From positions 248,001 through 312,000 of the forward strand of contig NZ_JAJNNZ010000003.1 of assembly GCF_022836845.1 (NCBI RefSeq): 64,000 nt of DNA. The letters are read 5' to 3'. Each line of letters opens with the position of its first letter. Position 1 is the stretch's first letter. This document shows positions 16,258 to 25,982 of the stretch, piece by piece. The notes beneath the pieces were generated by a model. It ran no database searches. It saw nothing but the letters and a program-made list of their open reading frames with translations, and had not been told where the DNA came from. This DNA comes from Vibrio gelatinilyticus. GTDB lineage: Bacteria; Pseudomonadota; Gammaproteobacteria; Enterobacterales; Vibrionaceae. Position numbers and translations under genes: made by a program.

Positions 16258-17145
16258 CTATCGGTTATTTTGTTCGAGTCTGCTTTTTATATGATCAAGA
16301 AACAATTTGGTCGGGGTATGCTCGTAGTCTAGCTTAGGGTAGTAGGCATAAACAGTGGCTTCTTGTGCTGTGATTTCAGGGAGCATTCGAACTAATGTAC
16401 CCGATTTTATTTCCTCTTTGATCATGAAGTCGTTGCTGATCAAGATCCCCATTCCTTGTTTAGCAGCATAGAATAATGCTTCCGGATTGGTGGTCGAAAA
16501 ATTCCCAGATAGCTGCAAGCGACGGTTGCGAGATATCTTGTACTCACGTTGTGGACTTTCTCCCCAAATAAGTACATTGTGTTGTTTAAGTTCGTCGGCC
16601 TCTTTGGGCTTGCCAAACATTTCGATGTAACTGGGAGCGGCATAGAACCCGACACGTTGTTCAAACAGGGCCGTTTGCTTGTAACTGAGAGAATTAAGGT
16701 GTTCGATTTCTCGGCTGATGAAGAGATCTAAGTTTGTTTCAGGAAGTTGCCCTGGAACCGTAGTGATAAGTTGTATACGTATATCGGGATACTGTTTGAG
16801 AAAATCATCAAGATATTGAACCAGGAATTTTGAACCAACGGCGATGGTTGCGCCTATTTTTAGCAGGCCTGCTGGCGTCTTATTTACAGAACGTGTCTCA
16901 TCGACATTCGATTGAAATCTCTCCATCGAATCTTTGGAACGCTGATAGAAGACGGCACCAGCTTCGGTTAACGTCACAGAACGGGTCGTTCTTTTTAACA
17001 GTTGTACGCCAATTTCCTCTTCTAGCCAATGGACACGCTTGCTGATAGCAGAGCTGGTGGTGTTCATTCGTCTTGCCGCACCATTAAAGCTGCTTTCCTC
17101 TACAACCTTAATGTAACTCTGTATGCACTGTATCCAATCCATCAC
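16258..17145 (-). CDS. LysR-family transcriptional regulator
   Basis: The 295-residue protein has the N-terminal winged helix-turn-helix of LysR regulators ('YIKVVEESSFNGAARRMNTTSSAISKRVHWLEEEIGVQLLKRTTRSVTLTEAG' region, residues 10-65, here given in pieces of the motif). A two-lobed effector-binding domain follows. It is divergent from an MFS drug-efflux gene with 75 bp between the starts, the usual layout for a regulator and its target. The helix sequence 'SAISKRVHWLEEEIGVQLL' is typical of the CrgA-like group. The effector is unknown. Confidence 0.9.
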   Translation of the reverse strand: MMDWIQCIQSYIKVVEESSFNGAARRMNTTSSAISKRVHWLEEEIGVQLLKRTTRSVTLTEAGAVFYQRSKDSMERFQSNVDETRSVNKTPAGLLKIGATIAVGSKFLVQYLDDFLKQYPDIRIQLITTVPGQLPETNLDLFISREIEHLNSLSYKQTALFEQRVGFYAAPSYIEMFGKPKEADELKQHNVLIWGESPQREYKISRNRRLQLSGNFSTTNPEALFYAAKQGMGILISNDFMIKEEIKSGTLVRMLPEITAQEATVYAYYPKLDYEHTPTKLFLDHIKSRLEQNNR

Positions 17146-17198
17146 TAATTCCTATTAGGACGTAATCTATTTCCTATTTTGTATATTATCAATCATAG

Positions 17199-17220
17199 GT
17201 TGGCAATATAGAATGCCAAC
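17199..17220 (+). promoter_or_regulatory. Inverted repeat abutting the MFS start codon
   Basis: GTTGGCA at 17199-17205 and TGCCAAC at 17214-17220 form a perfect 7-bp inverted repeat that ends one base before ATG 17221. It may be the LysR operator or an mRNA hairpin. It leaves no room for a Shine-Dalgarno sequence. Confidence 0.45.
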
Positions 17221-18426
17221 ATGAATAAGAAAAATCATAAGCACTTCAAAAAAACGCCAATGTTGTTGGCCATGATGATCATCGCGACAGGACAAGTAGG
17301 CGTGAGTATTTACTTGCCAGCTTTACCAATGATCAGCGAATCTCTATTTGTTTCTCAGGCTGATATCCAGATGTTAGTCACTCTATTTTTAATGGGGTTT
17401 GGCTTGTCACAGTTGTTTTATGGCCCCTTATCGGATGCGATTGGTCGCCGGCCAGTCTTCTTGCTGGGGCAGGGCATTTATTTGGTAGGAACTATAATTT
17501 GCATATCTTTGTCCGATTCCTTCGCAGCACTTGAGTTTGGTCGCTTACTTCAAGGGTTAGGCGCTGGAAGTGCATCTGTACTCGGGCGCAGTGTATTACG
17601 TGACAGCTATGACGGTTCACAGTTAACCAAGGCCCTATCTTACATTTCTGTCACCGCGTCAGTCATGCCGATAATCGCACCAGTATTTGGCGGCTTGATC
17701 GCTTTTCATATAGGGTGGCAAGCGGTGTTCTTGTTTGTGCTGCTCTACCTGGTTGGGATCTTTGTATTGGGTTGGTATATTCTTCCTGAAACACTGCCGT
17801 ACGCAAAAAGGCCTTTTAAATTCAAATCGGTGGTGACGACCTATGGACGTTTGCTCACCAACTCTCAAGTCCTAGGAAGCGCGAGTTACAACTGGGTAAG
17901 CTATCTGGGTAGCTTAGTCACTTTGTCTGTTTTTCCCTTTCTAATGCAGCATCAATTGGGTCTAACATCCGCAGAATATGGTTCAGTAATGATCATTCCT
18001 TCGGCTGGTTTAATGTTTGGCAGTATTGCGCTTAATGTCCTTAATCGTCGGTTATCCACTCCTCAGCTTTTATTATTAGCAATTGGATTGACGGTATTTG
18101 CAGGAATCTGGTTACTAGTGACGTCCACTAGCATCTTTAACCTGGTTTGGGCTTTTACCGGGCTAACCATTGCTCAGGGTATCTCATTCCCATTGTCTAT
18201 TAGCCTTTTGCTTGCTCCTCACAAAGCTCAGGCAGGCTCGGTATCGGCGTTATCAGGTTCTATTCAAATGTGTATTGCAGGTGTATTTGGAGGCTTTCTG
18301 GTTGAGCACTGGGTGACATCGCAGCTTTCGCTAGGTGGTTTTTATATTGCGGTTGGCATAAGTATGTTGTGTGTTTTATTAATGAACCAACTTCGCGCTA
18401 ATAGCAAGGCTGCTCTGGTCAGATGA
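17221..18426 (+). CDS. Bcr/CflA-family MFS multidrug exporter
   Basis: The 401-residue protein has twelve hydrophobic helices. The MFS motif A is present as 'GPLSDAIGRRPVFLLGQ' near residue 75, and 'LGRSVLRDSYDG' near residue 120 is characteristic of the Bcr/CflA drug-resistance group. 'YLPALPMISESL' in the first helix is also typical. It probably exports drugs or sulfonamide-like compounds, and is likely controlled by the divergent LysR regulator. There is no recognisable ribosome binding site before ATG 17221 because an inverted repeat occupies that position; ATG 17260 is an alternative but also lacks one. Confidence 0.88.
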   Translation: MNKKNHKHFKKTPMLLAMMIIATGQVGVSIYLPALPMISESLFVSQADIQMLVTLFLMGFGLSQLFYGPLSDAIGRRPVFLLGQGIYLVGTIICISLSDSFAALEFGRLLQGLGAGSASVLGRSVLRDSYDGSQLTKALSYISVTASVMPIIAPVFGGLIAFHIGWQAVFLFVLLYLVGIFVLGWYILPETLPYAKRPFKFKSVVTTYGRLLTNSQVLGSASYNWVSYLGSLVTLSVFPFLMQHQLGLTSAEYGSVMIIPSAGLMFGSIALNVLNRRLSTPQLLLLAIGLTVFAGIWLLVTSTSIFNLVWAFTGLTIAQGISFPLSISLLLAPHKAQAGSVSALSGSIQMCIAGVFGGFLVEHWVTSQLSLGGFYIAVGISMLCVLLMNQLRANSKAALVR

Positions 18427-18463
18427 AGAGGGTGTGACGGTGGTGATGTGCCGTCACTTGTTA

Positions 18464-18811
18464 CTATTTTGAACTTAACATTTCGCCAAGGCCACCTGCA
18501 TTGTGGACATGAGTAAAGCCTTGGGAATTCAGTGTTCTCTTTGCTTGCCCTGAGCGATTACCGCTGCGGCAATACACCACGATAGGCAGGTCTTTATCGA
18601 CATCCTTAAAATGGATGAGTAAATCAGACAATGGATAATTGACCGCACCGGACAAGTGTTGCTCTTTAAACTCGCCCGGTGTTCGTACGTCAACGAGCAG
18701 GGCGCCTTCAGAGACTTTATCCCAACCTTTTACTGCGCGCTCGGATGCGAGGCTAAGACCTGAAAATAGCAGAGAAAAAAGGACGATAAAAACGGATAAT
18801 TGTTTTCTCAA
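18464..18811 (-). CDS. Periplasmic rhodanese (PspE/GlpE-like)
   Basis: The 115-residue protein carries a signal peptide (residues 1-22, 'FSLLFSGLSLA') and a single rhodanese domain. The catalytic cysteine is Cys81 in the loop 'CRSGNRSG', preceded by 'LLVDVRTPGEFKEQHLSGAVNYP'. Such proteins transfer sulfur from thiosulfate to thiophilic acceptors in the periplasm. Translation probably starts at TTG, with AAGG eight bases before. It is encoded alone, converging on the MFS gene. Confidence 0.87.
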   Translation of the reverse strand: MRKQLSVFIVLFSLLFSGLSLASERAVKGWDKVSEGALLVDVRTPGEFKEQHLSGAVNYPLSDLLIHFKDVDKDLPIVVYCRSGNRSGQAKRTLNSQGFTHVHNAGGLGEMLSSK

Positions 18812-18999
18812 AATAATACCTTCGCGATTGCAAGAAATAGAATCATGTTATCCCCTAGAGTATAACGCATTGCCAAAAAATCCAATGTTGGTAAGCGTGT
18901 CAAAGTTCCGAATAAGACTCCTTCAATCTCACTGTATTGCTCAAAGCAGCGATGTTACCCTGACGATAATAAACAATGATACAAAAAGGGAATTTTTAC

Positions 19000-19590
19000 A
19001 TGTTTTATTTGGCCAGTGCCCGTCGCATGATCCAGCTATTAATGATGTGTGTTTTAGTGGCACACAGCTCATTGAGCCTAGCTAATCCCAAGGATGGGGG
19101 CTACAACGAAGCCTTGCAACGTTTTCAATCGGCACAAGCGACAGCGCCGTTTTTTAAAAATGCTTATGGTTATGCATTGTTTCCAACGGTGGGCAAAGGT
19201 GGTTTTGGTATTGGCGGTGCTTACGGAGAAGGTAGAGTCTATCGTAAAGGGACTCATGTGGGTGATAGCCAACTTGCTCAGGTCACTATCGGTTTTCAGC
19301 TTGGTGGGCAAGTGTACAGTGAGATCATCTTTTTCAAGACCGAGAAAGCTTATCAAGAGTTTACCACCGGAAATTTCGAATTTGGCGCACAAGCTTCGGC
19401 GGTTGCACTTACGGTCGGGGCCTCCGCACAGGCTGGAACTGCAGGCGTAGGAGCATCGGTTGGAGACAAACAAAGTGAAGCGCACTATGTCGATGGAATG
19501 GCGATATTTACTGTAACCAAGGGTGGCTTAATGTATGAAGCCTCTCTCGGAGGACAAGGATTCAGCTTTGATCCTAACTCTAAATTTTAG
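19000..19590 (+). CDS. Secreted SYLF/Ysc84-domain protein
   Basis: The product has 196 residues from ATG 19000, which has AAGGGA at suitable spacing; ATG 18976 upstream has no SD, and ATG 19027 is another option. A signal peptide ends near 'HSSLSLA'. The body is the glycine-rich SYLF fold: 'AYGYALFPTVGKGGFGIGGAYGEGRVYR', 'TIGFQLGGQVYSEIIFFK' and 'GGLMYEASLGGQGFSF'. Domains of this type bind lipids in eukaryotes; in bacteria these are periplasmic or envelope proteins of unclear role. It appears monocistronic. Confidence 0.85.
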   Translation: MFYLASARRMIQLLMMCVLVAHSSLSLANPKDGGYNEALQRFQSAQATAPFFKNAYGYALFPTVGKGGFGIGGAYGEGRVYRKGTHVGDSQLAQVTIGFQLGGQVYSEIIFFKTEKAYQEFTTGNFEFGAQASAVALTVGASAQAGTAGVGASVGDKQSEAHYVDGMAIFTVTKGGLMYEASLGGQGFSFDPNSKF

Positions 19591-19677
19591 GGCTCCATTA
19601 TGGTTGCAGCGATATTGGCATCTGCTGCGGTTATGGTATTACGTTTGTTGTTCTCTAGCTGAGGTTTAAAATGGAGT

Positions 19678-19708
19678 TAAAAAGTGCCCAGATGGATATC
19701 TGGGCACT
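19678..19708 (-). terminator. Terminator of the alkylsulfatase gene
   Basis: AGTGCCCAGAT at 19683-19693 and ATCTGGGCACT at 19698-19708 make a perfect 11-bp stem with a four-base loop. Read on the minus strand it is followed by TTTTT, so it serves the minus-strand gene. Confidence 0.85.
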
Positions 19709-19718
19709 AATAACCGTG

Positions 19719-21749
19719 TTATTTGTTAGGCATTGGCAATATTTCAAACATGCCATCAAAGCTATCCAGACTTGCGGCTAAGCCTTTGATGTGTTCACCG
19801 TTACCTTTCAAACCAGCTTGTCCCGATTCTAGCAATTTTGCCAATGTCGTTTTGCCCAATGCGATATTGGTAAGGTCTGATTTATTGACGATGAGCTCGA
19901 CATCAGTCTTAGGTAAGCTATCAACTTCAATGTTACTCATATTGGCGTTAGACACTTCTCCGTAGAAACGCTCTTCTACATCTGGGTGATAAAGTCCAAA
20001 GCTGAAGTTCAGGCCTGCCTTTTCGGCTTTCTCGGCATTGAGTCGTACTGCAATAAAGTCTAGGAACATTCCTGTTGGAGTATTAGCAATAACATCGGCT
20101 GACGCTAATTTAATTGATGACTTGATTTCACCTGTTCTTAGCTCAACGGCGCCTTGCAAGTACGAGTTACGCCATGCCATTGTCTCAGACTGGTAACCTT
20201 GCTGCTCGAAACTGTCAGCCAGTGCATATCGGTAATCGATGTTATTTGGCTCACATTGCACCAAGTCGTTAAACAGTTGTGATGATTCTTGATATTCACC
20301 TTTTTTAAAGTGGGCAATACCCGCTTTGTAAAGTACATCTGCGCCAGCGGCCTTAACGTACACACAAGACTTTTGTTCGGTCTTAAGTGGGTTGGTGTTG
20401 ACCGGATTCATGTCATGATAACCAAGGTATAGGTTCACTACAGCGCGAGCATTGTGGCTGTATGAACCGTGGTAACCGTTGGTGTGCCAGGTTTGTTGCT
20501 GTGATTCAGGCACGATCTTATCAATTTCGCGGCCAACATCGTGGATAGTAACGCCATGGTTGGCAAGACGCATCGCCTGATTATGAATAAAGCCGTAGTT
20601 GTCACGTTGAAGTGTCATGTATTCGGCGATTTCATTTTCTGCTGTCGCAGGATCGTTCCAAACTGGCGCTGAGTGAGCGGCGTGGATGCTGTCTACCAGA
20701 CCTGAATCTACAAAGCGAAGTTTCAGTTCAGTTAGGTATTTTGTCCATACCAACGCGTCACGCACTTTTGCGCCACGGAAAGTATAAATATTGTGCATGC
20801 CGTCGTAGGTCAGCTCTGCGGTGTTCAAAGAGCGGTATTGTGGTACATACAGTACGATTTCTGCAGGAGCTTCAGCGCCAGGCATATTGATAGCGCGGAA
20901 CTCCAATCCATCGATAGTGATGACTTTTTCTGTTTCTTGGATCTCAATGGTAGGTGCAACCAGAGTGACTTCGCCTCTTGAAGTACCAAGGCCAAGAGCG
21001 TTATCTACGATCCCCTTAGTATCGTTACCCAAAGTGGTGCCGTATTGGTAGTTGGCCCGGCGTCCCATTGCTGTTCCAGCCAACACGTTCTCATCAGACA
21101 ATTCCTTGATGAAATCTTTCGGTGCATAAATAGGAGCATCCTTAGCAAAATCGCCCGACTCATAAACGCCACGAGAGCCACCGAAGTGATCAGCATGCAT
21201 GTGTGAGTAAATCATACCCGTGATCTTATGTTCGCCATTGATTTTTGGAAGGTGTGTTTTAGCGAAATCCCAAGAAGCAGATGCCGCTTCTCTTGATAGC
21301 AATGGATCGTGGATAACGTATCCATTTTTCGTTCTGTAAATCGTCATGTTAGACAGATCAGCACCACGGATCTGATAAACACCATCGGTCACTTCGTAAA
21401 GTCCACCAGCAGTGTAGTTGAGCATGCCTTGACGCCAAATCGACGGATTCACGGTTGTCGGGATTTCTTCAACTGACATGTCCATCATGTATTGGAAGCG
21501 ATTCTTTAGCTCACCAGCCGCGTGGTTTCCAAACTCTGCAATTAGCCCTTTTTGTGTGCGTTCAAAAGCGGAAACATCATTCGATGGTAGGTTTTTCGCC
21601 AGAGACTGATTGGCTTGTTGCGTATGAACGCTCGCTGGCTTTCCTTGATAGTCCTCAAGGCTAGAATATTCGGCGCTAGCAGAAAAAGAAGCTAGGACAG
21701 CAAGAGAAAGGGCTGTTGGTGTTAGGGTACGGAACATAGTTGACCTCAT
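19719..21749 (-). CDS. Secreted alkyl sulfatase (SdsA/BDS1-like metallo-beta-lactamase fold)
   Basis: This 676-residue enzyme hydrolyses primary or secondary alkyl sulfates such as SDS to alcohol and sulfate. The signal peptide ends 'SFSASA' near residue 26. The metallo-beta-lactamase zinc motif HMHADH is at 183-188, followed by 'GGSRGVYESGDF', and later 'GAEAPAEIVLYVP' and 'HAAHSAPVW' belong to the same domain. A helical dimerisation domain with 'YHDMNPVNTNPL' and a C-terminal SCP2-like domain complete the usual three-part architecture and length. It stands alone with its own terminator. The stereospecificity cannot be read from sequence. Confidence 0.92.
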   Translation of the reverse strand: MRSTMFRTLTPTALSLAVLASFSASAEYSSLEDYQGKPASVHTQQANQSLAKNLPSNDVSAFERTQKGLIAEFGNHAAGELKNRFQYMMDMSVEEIPTTVNPSIWRQGMLNYTAGGLYEVTDGVYQIRGADLSNMTIYRTKNGYVIHDPLLSREAASASWDFAKTHLPKINGEHKITGMIYSHMHADHFGGSRGVYESGDFAKDAPIYAPKDFIKELSDENVLAGTAMGRRANYQYGTTLGNDTKGIVDNALGLGTSRGEVTLVAPTIEIQETEKVITIDGLEFRAINMPGAEAPAEIVLYVPQYRSLNTAELTYDGMHNIYTFRGAKVRDALVWTKYLTELKLRFVDSGLVDSIHAAHSAPVWNDPATAENEIAEYMTLQRDNYGFIHNQAMRLANHGVTIHDVGREIDKIVPESQQQTWHTNGYHGSYSHNARAVVNLYLGYHDMNPVNTNPLKTEQKSCVYVKAAGADVLYKAGIAHFKKGEYQESSQLFNDLVQCEPNNIDYRYALADSFEQQGYQSETMAWRNSYLQGAVELRTGEIKSSIKLASADVIANTPTGMFLDFIAVRLNAEKAEKAGLNFSFGLYHPDVEERFYGEVSNANMSNIEVDSLPKTDVELIVNKSDLTNIALGKTTLAKLLESGQAGLKGNGEHIKGLAASLDSFDGMFEILPMPNK

Positions 21750-21973
21750 ACATTATGGGAACAGGAGATGAGGTAACTATAGAGTCATTAAACATAAGAA
21801 TATATGAAGTCTAGTTTAGTTAAAGCATAGCGGATGGTTATGTATTGTCTGTGTAATTACAAAGGATCTGGTTAGGTCGCTTCTTAATCTTTAAGCCAGG
21901 ATATAGCTTTTGCATGAATGCATCTGATGGTTGCCCCTTATGAAGGCCTAACACGTAGAAACACTACCTCAAG

Positions 21974-22489
21974 ATGAAATGGAAGTGGCGACTTATGCTA
22001 AAGACATTAATGACTATTCTTGCACTGATTTTTATAACCAATGCGTATGCGAAGGGTTCTGGGTCAAGCTATTCAAATAGCCTAAATAAGCATCAGCGAT
22101 TGTATAACCAGGGCGTTGAATTAATGTTGGACAAAGAGTTCAGAGAGGCTGAACGTAAATTTCGCGCTGCTCTTAAACGTGATAAGAACTGGGCCGAAGC
22201 ACATAACAATCTAGCGTACACACTGCGAAAACAAGGCTCAGAGAATTATTCAACAGCGTTATTTCATTACAACAAAGCCATTGCATTGTCGCCGAGCCTG
22301 CCAGAGCCGTATATGTACCGAGGGGTACTTCATGTACAAATGGGAAATGAAAAGCTCGCCCAGCAGGACTTGAATACGCTGCGTCAGATGAGTTCACCGC
22401 TAGCCGATGAACTGGAGTATGTCATTCAACAGGGCAAAGAAAAATCTCCAGAGCAGTTTTTTGGAGTCAGTAGAAAGGCCGGGGAATAA
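21974..22489 (+). CDS. Secreted TPR-repeat protein
   Basis: The 171-residue protein has a signal peptide (about residues 1-26, ending 'FITNAYA') and two to three tetratricopeptide repeats. The clearest run is from 'LYNQGVELMLDKEFREAERKF' through 'NWAEAHNNLAYTLRKQG' to 'YNKAIALSPSLPEPYMYRGVLHVQMG'. TPRs mediate protein-protein contacts, here in the periplasm. No partner gene is adjacent, and a specific function cannot be assigned. Confidence 0.82.
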   Translation: MKWKWRLMLKTLMTILALIFITNAYAKGSGSSYSNSLNKHQRLYNQGVELMLDKEFREAERKFRAALKRDKNWAEAHNNLAYTLRKQGSENYSTALFHYNKAIALSPSLPEPYMYRGVLHVQMGNEKLAQQDLNTLRQMSSPLADELEYVIQQGKEKSPEQFFGVSRKAGE

Positions 22490-22790
22490 CCTATCGTCTA
22501 TCCAGGCGATACCATTAGATGACGTTATTCAATCGATGAGTTACCAGCGTGTCTACTGAGATTAATTAATCTCTCGCGGGAACTCGTATCAGGCACAATA
22601 CTCACTCATTTTTGTGTGAACGCTTGGAGTAAGAAATCTGGTTCAATCAGAATCATGAGGGATGCATATTCATTTATAGCACATCGGAGAACCAATGGTT
22701 CGGATGGGGAAAATAAACAATAACTCTACTAAACTTTATTGCGGACAATTGTGTCATTAACAAGACGCCTTCATACATAGGAGGGCTACG
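22490..22790. other. Intergenic region without recognised features
   Basis: I see no gene, strong hairpin or known binding site in these 301 bases except the ribosome binding site AGGAGG just before 22791. Short open stretches are present but have no start or codon bias of note. Confidence 0.5.
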
Positions 22791-24230
22791 ATGAAAACTA
22801 TCAACCTGACGAAATTCGTTGTACGTTTGTGCTTTTTATTGACCGCTAACGCATTTGCAGCCTCACCGTTTTCTAATGTTGAAATGACGGAAACCTTGTT
22901 GGTCGATAAACCATACTACCAAGTGACCGCTAACTTCTCCGGCACTTTTATCCGAAATGATGGCACGCATGGTGCGTTTGCAGTACCAGTGACCGCTTTA
23001 ATACCCAAAGGAAAATGTAACAACACAGCGATTATTGATGTCGTTAATAGTGTGTTATTTGAATTTCCCGAAACACCTTTAGGCTATACACCTCTCTACT
23101 TTGCAAAAATGTTCCTAGGTGATGACATTATCTCTGGTAGAAATAGCGACTCAGGATTTACTTACTATAGTGTTCAGTGGAACAAGAGCGTTCTAGACTA
23201 CGAGCTCAACGGCGACTTGGAGCGAGCGACTGATGGGTACATTGTGTTACGAGAACTTTCCAAAGCTGTCCGACAACCAAAATTGGCAAATCGCCTGTCC
23301 CCAAAATCTGCTTGCAAAATCAAACATACGATTGGTTTTGGCTGGTCCCAATCTGGAAAATTACTTGCAGATATTTTGACAAGTGATTTAAACGGAAAAG
23401 AGGGTACCCCCATATTTGATGGACTGTTTTTGGGCGTAGCGGGTGGTATTTGCCGCTCACTTCAAGATACTCCCTTTCCTTGGGTTTATCACGATTGCGC
23501 AGAACCCCCTCAGCAACATGTCCCGACCGTCGCATTTAATACTCAAAGTGAGATAGAGCTGTCCTTTGGTAGTGGTGCGCTGCGAACGCCATCTGAGTTC
23601 TTGTCAGTTTATGACTATGCGGGATTAGCGCATATCGACGCGAACTTCCTTCCATTTGATACGATATTCGGACCTTTTGGTTTTACCTTTAAACAGAACC
23701 CAGTTTCTGTTGTACCTGCGGTACGAGCATCGTTCTGGAATTTATACTTGCAAGTCAAATTTGGTTTGCCACCCGCTAAAAGTCAATTGATGGAATCGTC
23801 TTTGTTTGGTTCAGACCCTGTTTCATTTTTGGATCTAAGAAATGATCCTAACCTTATGAGCTGGAGTGGCGGTGACGTCTACGCAATAGCGGAGGATGGT
23901 GATGGCAATGCACTAGGTGGAATTCGACTACCGCATATGACAACGACGCTCAATTCAAGTCTATTAGTTAATGTAGGAGCACCTCTGGGTCAGTATGGAG
24001 GGATTGACTATACCTATGCGGGAGGAGGAGGCATATTCTTCGCAAATGGGGGAACATTCGAAGCTTTTTCTTCTGAAGAGCTTGCACAACGTTACCCGAG
24101 TAAAGAGGATTACTTAAATAAAGTCCGCGGTGCAGTTATTCATTTGGTTCTTAGTCGTTATTTATTGATTGAGGATGGCGTGCCGATTGTAGAGGAGGCT
24201 AAGCTGGTTGAATTACCACACTGGAACTAG
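22791..24230 (+). CDS. Secreted alpha/beta-hydrolase domain protein
   Basis: The 479-residue product starts after a strong AGGAGGG site and has a signal peptide ending near 'NAFA' (residue 23). 'GFGWSQSGKLL' at 182-192 is the nucleophile elbow typical of the 'alpha/beta hydrolase domain' family PF20091, with Ser186 as likely nucleophile. 'TALIPKGKCNNTAIIDVVN' and 'FDGLFLGVAGG' fit the core strands. Six cysteines may form disulfides, as expected for an exported protein. It probably acts as an esterase or lipase, but the substrate is unknown. A terminator follows. Confidence 0.75.
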   Translation: MKTINLTKFVVRLCFLLTANAFAASPFSNVEMTETLLVDKPYYQVTANFSGTFIRNDGTHGAFAVPVTALIPKGKCNNTAIIDVVNSVLFEFPETPLGYTPLYFAKMFLGDDIISGRNSDSGFTYYSVQWNKSVLDYELNGDLERATDGYIVLRELSKAVRQPKLANRLSPKSACKIKHTIGFGWSQSGKLLADILTSDLNGKEGTPIFDGLFLGVAGGICRSLQDTPFPWVYHDCAEPPQQHVPTVAFNTQSEIELSFGSGALRTPSEFLSVYDYAGLAHIDANFLPFDTIFGPFGFTFKQNPVSVVPAVRASFWNLYLQVKFGLPPAKSQLMESSLFGSDPVSFLDLRNDPNLMSWSGGDVYAIAEDGDGNALGGIRLPHMTTTLNSSLLVNVGAPLGQYGGIDYTYAGGGGIFFANGGTFEAFSSEELAQRYPSKEDYLNKVRGAVIHLVLSRYLLIEDGVPIVEEAKLVELPHWN

Positions 24231-24279
24231 TTGTCTTAGTACATATATCAAGCACTAATACATACTTTTAATTCTACGA

Positions 24280-24307
24280 AAAGCGAGTCATTAGCGACTC
24301 GCTTTCA
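24280..24307 (+). terminator. Terminator after the hydrolase gene
   Basis: AAAGCGAGTC at 24280-24289 and GACTCGCTTT at 24296-24305 form a perfect stem with an ATTAGC loop. The T tract is short. Confidence 0.7.
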
Positions 24308-24558
24308 AGTTCAAATCATTTTTAACCTGAAAGGCTCCAGTTTAAAAGTATTCACCCCGAAGCAATAGCGTATTTAAAAGCTTGATGCCCCAGTAAAGTG
24401 TCTAGTAAAGGAAAGTTTGATTCAAAAAAAGCTAACACTTTAGTTCGCCAGAATGCGTCCATTCAAAGTTTCAACAATATCCTGCTGCTAAATTCGATTG
24501 AGTGCTGGAGCACAAGGTATTATATGTAAATTAGTCGCGAGCCAACAATGAGTTTATT
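24308..24558. other. Rest of the intergenic region before the YdjM-like gene
   Basis: The gap between the hydrolase and the YdjM-like gene spans 24231-24558. Apart from the terminator at its left end I see no gene or clear regulatory site. In particular I see no LexA-type CTG-N10-CAG box, which is of interest because E. coli ydjM is SOS-controlled. Confidence 0.4.
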
Positions 24559-25560
24559 ATGGATCCATTAACGCAGGGGGTGCTGGGTGCCTCTTTGTCA
24601 CAATCGGTGAGTAAAAAACAGCACTTAGTTATTGCTGGAGTATTGGGGTTGCTGGCCGGAATGGCGCCGGATTTGGATGTACTTATTCGCTCGCAAAGCG
24701 ATCCCTTACTGTTTCTGGAATTCCATCGTCAGTTTACCCATTCACTTTTTTTCATCCCTATTGGTAGTGTATTGTGCGCTTTAGTTCTACATCCACTGAT
24801 AGCAAAAAGGTGCGGCCTCTCGTTTAAACAAAGTTGGCTTTATTGTGCGCTTGGCTTTAGTACACATGCGTTATTAGATGCCTGCACGACCTATGGCACA
24901 CAGTTATTTTGGCCATTAACCAATGAGCGTTATGCCTGGAATACCGTGTCTGTCATCGATCCTCTATTTACTCTTCCCATATTGCTACTGCTTGTATTTG
25001 CAACGCTAAAGAAAATCCCGTGGATGGCACGTATTGCCTTTCTTTGGGCACTGGTTTACCCAACGCTAGGGATGATACAAAGAGACAGAGCTGAAGCTGC
25101 AGGGTGGCAGTTAGCGCAAGAACGACAACATGAACCAACACAGCTGGTGGCTAAACCGAGTTTTGCTAATATCTTGGTTTGGAAAGTGGTGTACGAAACA
25201 GAGGATTCCTATTACGTTGATGCCGTGAGAGCAGGAACATCGATAAAAATCTATCCTGGGGAGTCTGTCGCTAAGTTAGATGTTGACAGAGATTTCCCAT
25301 GGCTTGATCCAAACTCGCAACAAGCCATAGACATTGAACGCTTCCGCTGGTTTTCAAATGGCTTTCTAGCGAAACACCCATCGGATGAGATGAGTATCAT
25401 CGATGTTCGATATTCGATCGTCCCAAATCAGCTTGACGCGCTATGGAGCATCAAGTTATCGCCGTTGGCTACTGCGGATACGCACGTTGAATACAATACC
25501 CATCGAAACAACACTCAGGCCTCCCGACAACTCTTATTTGACATGCTATTGGGCTTGTGA
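24559..25560 (+). CDS. Membrane-bound metal-dependent hydrolase (YdjM/DUF457 family)
   Basis: The 333-residue protein begins 'MDPLTQGVLGASLSQSV' and has 'GLLAGMAPDLDVLIRSQ' and 'LEFHRQFTHSLFFIP', the acidic and histidine motifs that define the YdjM family. 'LGFSTHALLDACTTYGTQLFWPLTNERYAWNTVSVIDPLFTLP' supplies further conserved His and Asp residues (shown here as linked motifs). Five hydrophobic helices fill the first 180 residues, and a soluble C-terminal domain of about 140 residues follows. The family is predicted to be a membrane metallohydrolase, possibly acting on phospholipids. It is transcribed alone. Confidence 0.85.
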   Translation: MDPLTQGVLGASLSQSVSKKQHLVIAGVLGLLAGMAPDLDVLIRSQSDPLLFLEFHRQFTHSLFFIPIGSVLCALVLHPLIAKRCGLSFKQSWLYCALGFSTHALLDACTTYGTQLFWPLTNERYAWNTVSVIDPLFTLPILLLLVFATLKKIPWMARIAFLWALVYPTLGMIQRDRAEAAGWQLAQERQHEPTQLVAKPSFANILVWKVVYETEDSYYVDAVRAGTSIKIYPGESVAKLDVDRDFPWLDPNSQQAIDIERFRWFSNGFLAKHPSDEMSIIDVRYSIVPNQLDALWSIKLSPLATADTHVEYNTHRNNTQASRQLLFDMLLGL

Positions 25561-25982
25561 CGAGCTTACAGGTGAAGAAACCAAAGGGATTTACGAGAGC
25601 AGCCAGATAAGTAAATTCAAACGGGAAGGGTGACATTAAAGACAGTGTTCCGATCCAAAACTTAACATGCACGCCTCAATGATAAGTTAAGTCTATAGCG
25701 GTGCCATTGAGGACACCGCATTAGCTGAATTGTTGCTTTTGCATGAGGCCAAGATAGTTATGTGTCATTATTTAAACATTTTAATATGGACGATACTTCT
25801 TGGGATAACCAGCGAGTGACTTTAGCGTCTCTTGCTGGCGTAGGATAGTAAATGCCAAAGCGTTTGAAGGGTAAATCGAGGGTTGGAACATCAACTTATG
25901 GTTTTTTAGAAAAATTGAGTAATGGCTACTGCAACAATTGGGTCAAGCAACCAAGGGGCTGCACAGCCACTTGATATACAGC
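25561..25982. other. Intergenic region left of the IS630 element
   Basis: These 422 bases have no supported gene. A GCGGTG/CACCGC inverted repeat lies near 25697-25720 without a T tract. A short open stretch ends with 'DDTSWDNQRVTLASLAGVG' near 25786-25848, which could be a gene scrap but is too short to name. Confidence 0.4.

Noticed and set aside
19600..19662. 20-residue hydrophobic frame after the SYLF gene
   Set aside because: It is short with no clear ribosome binding site; it may be chance.
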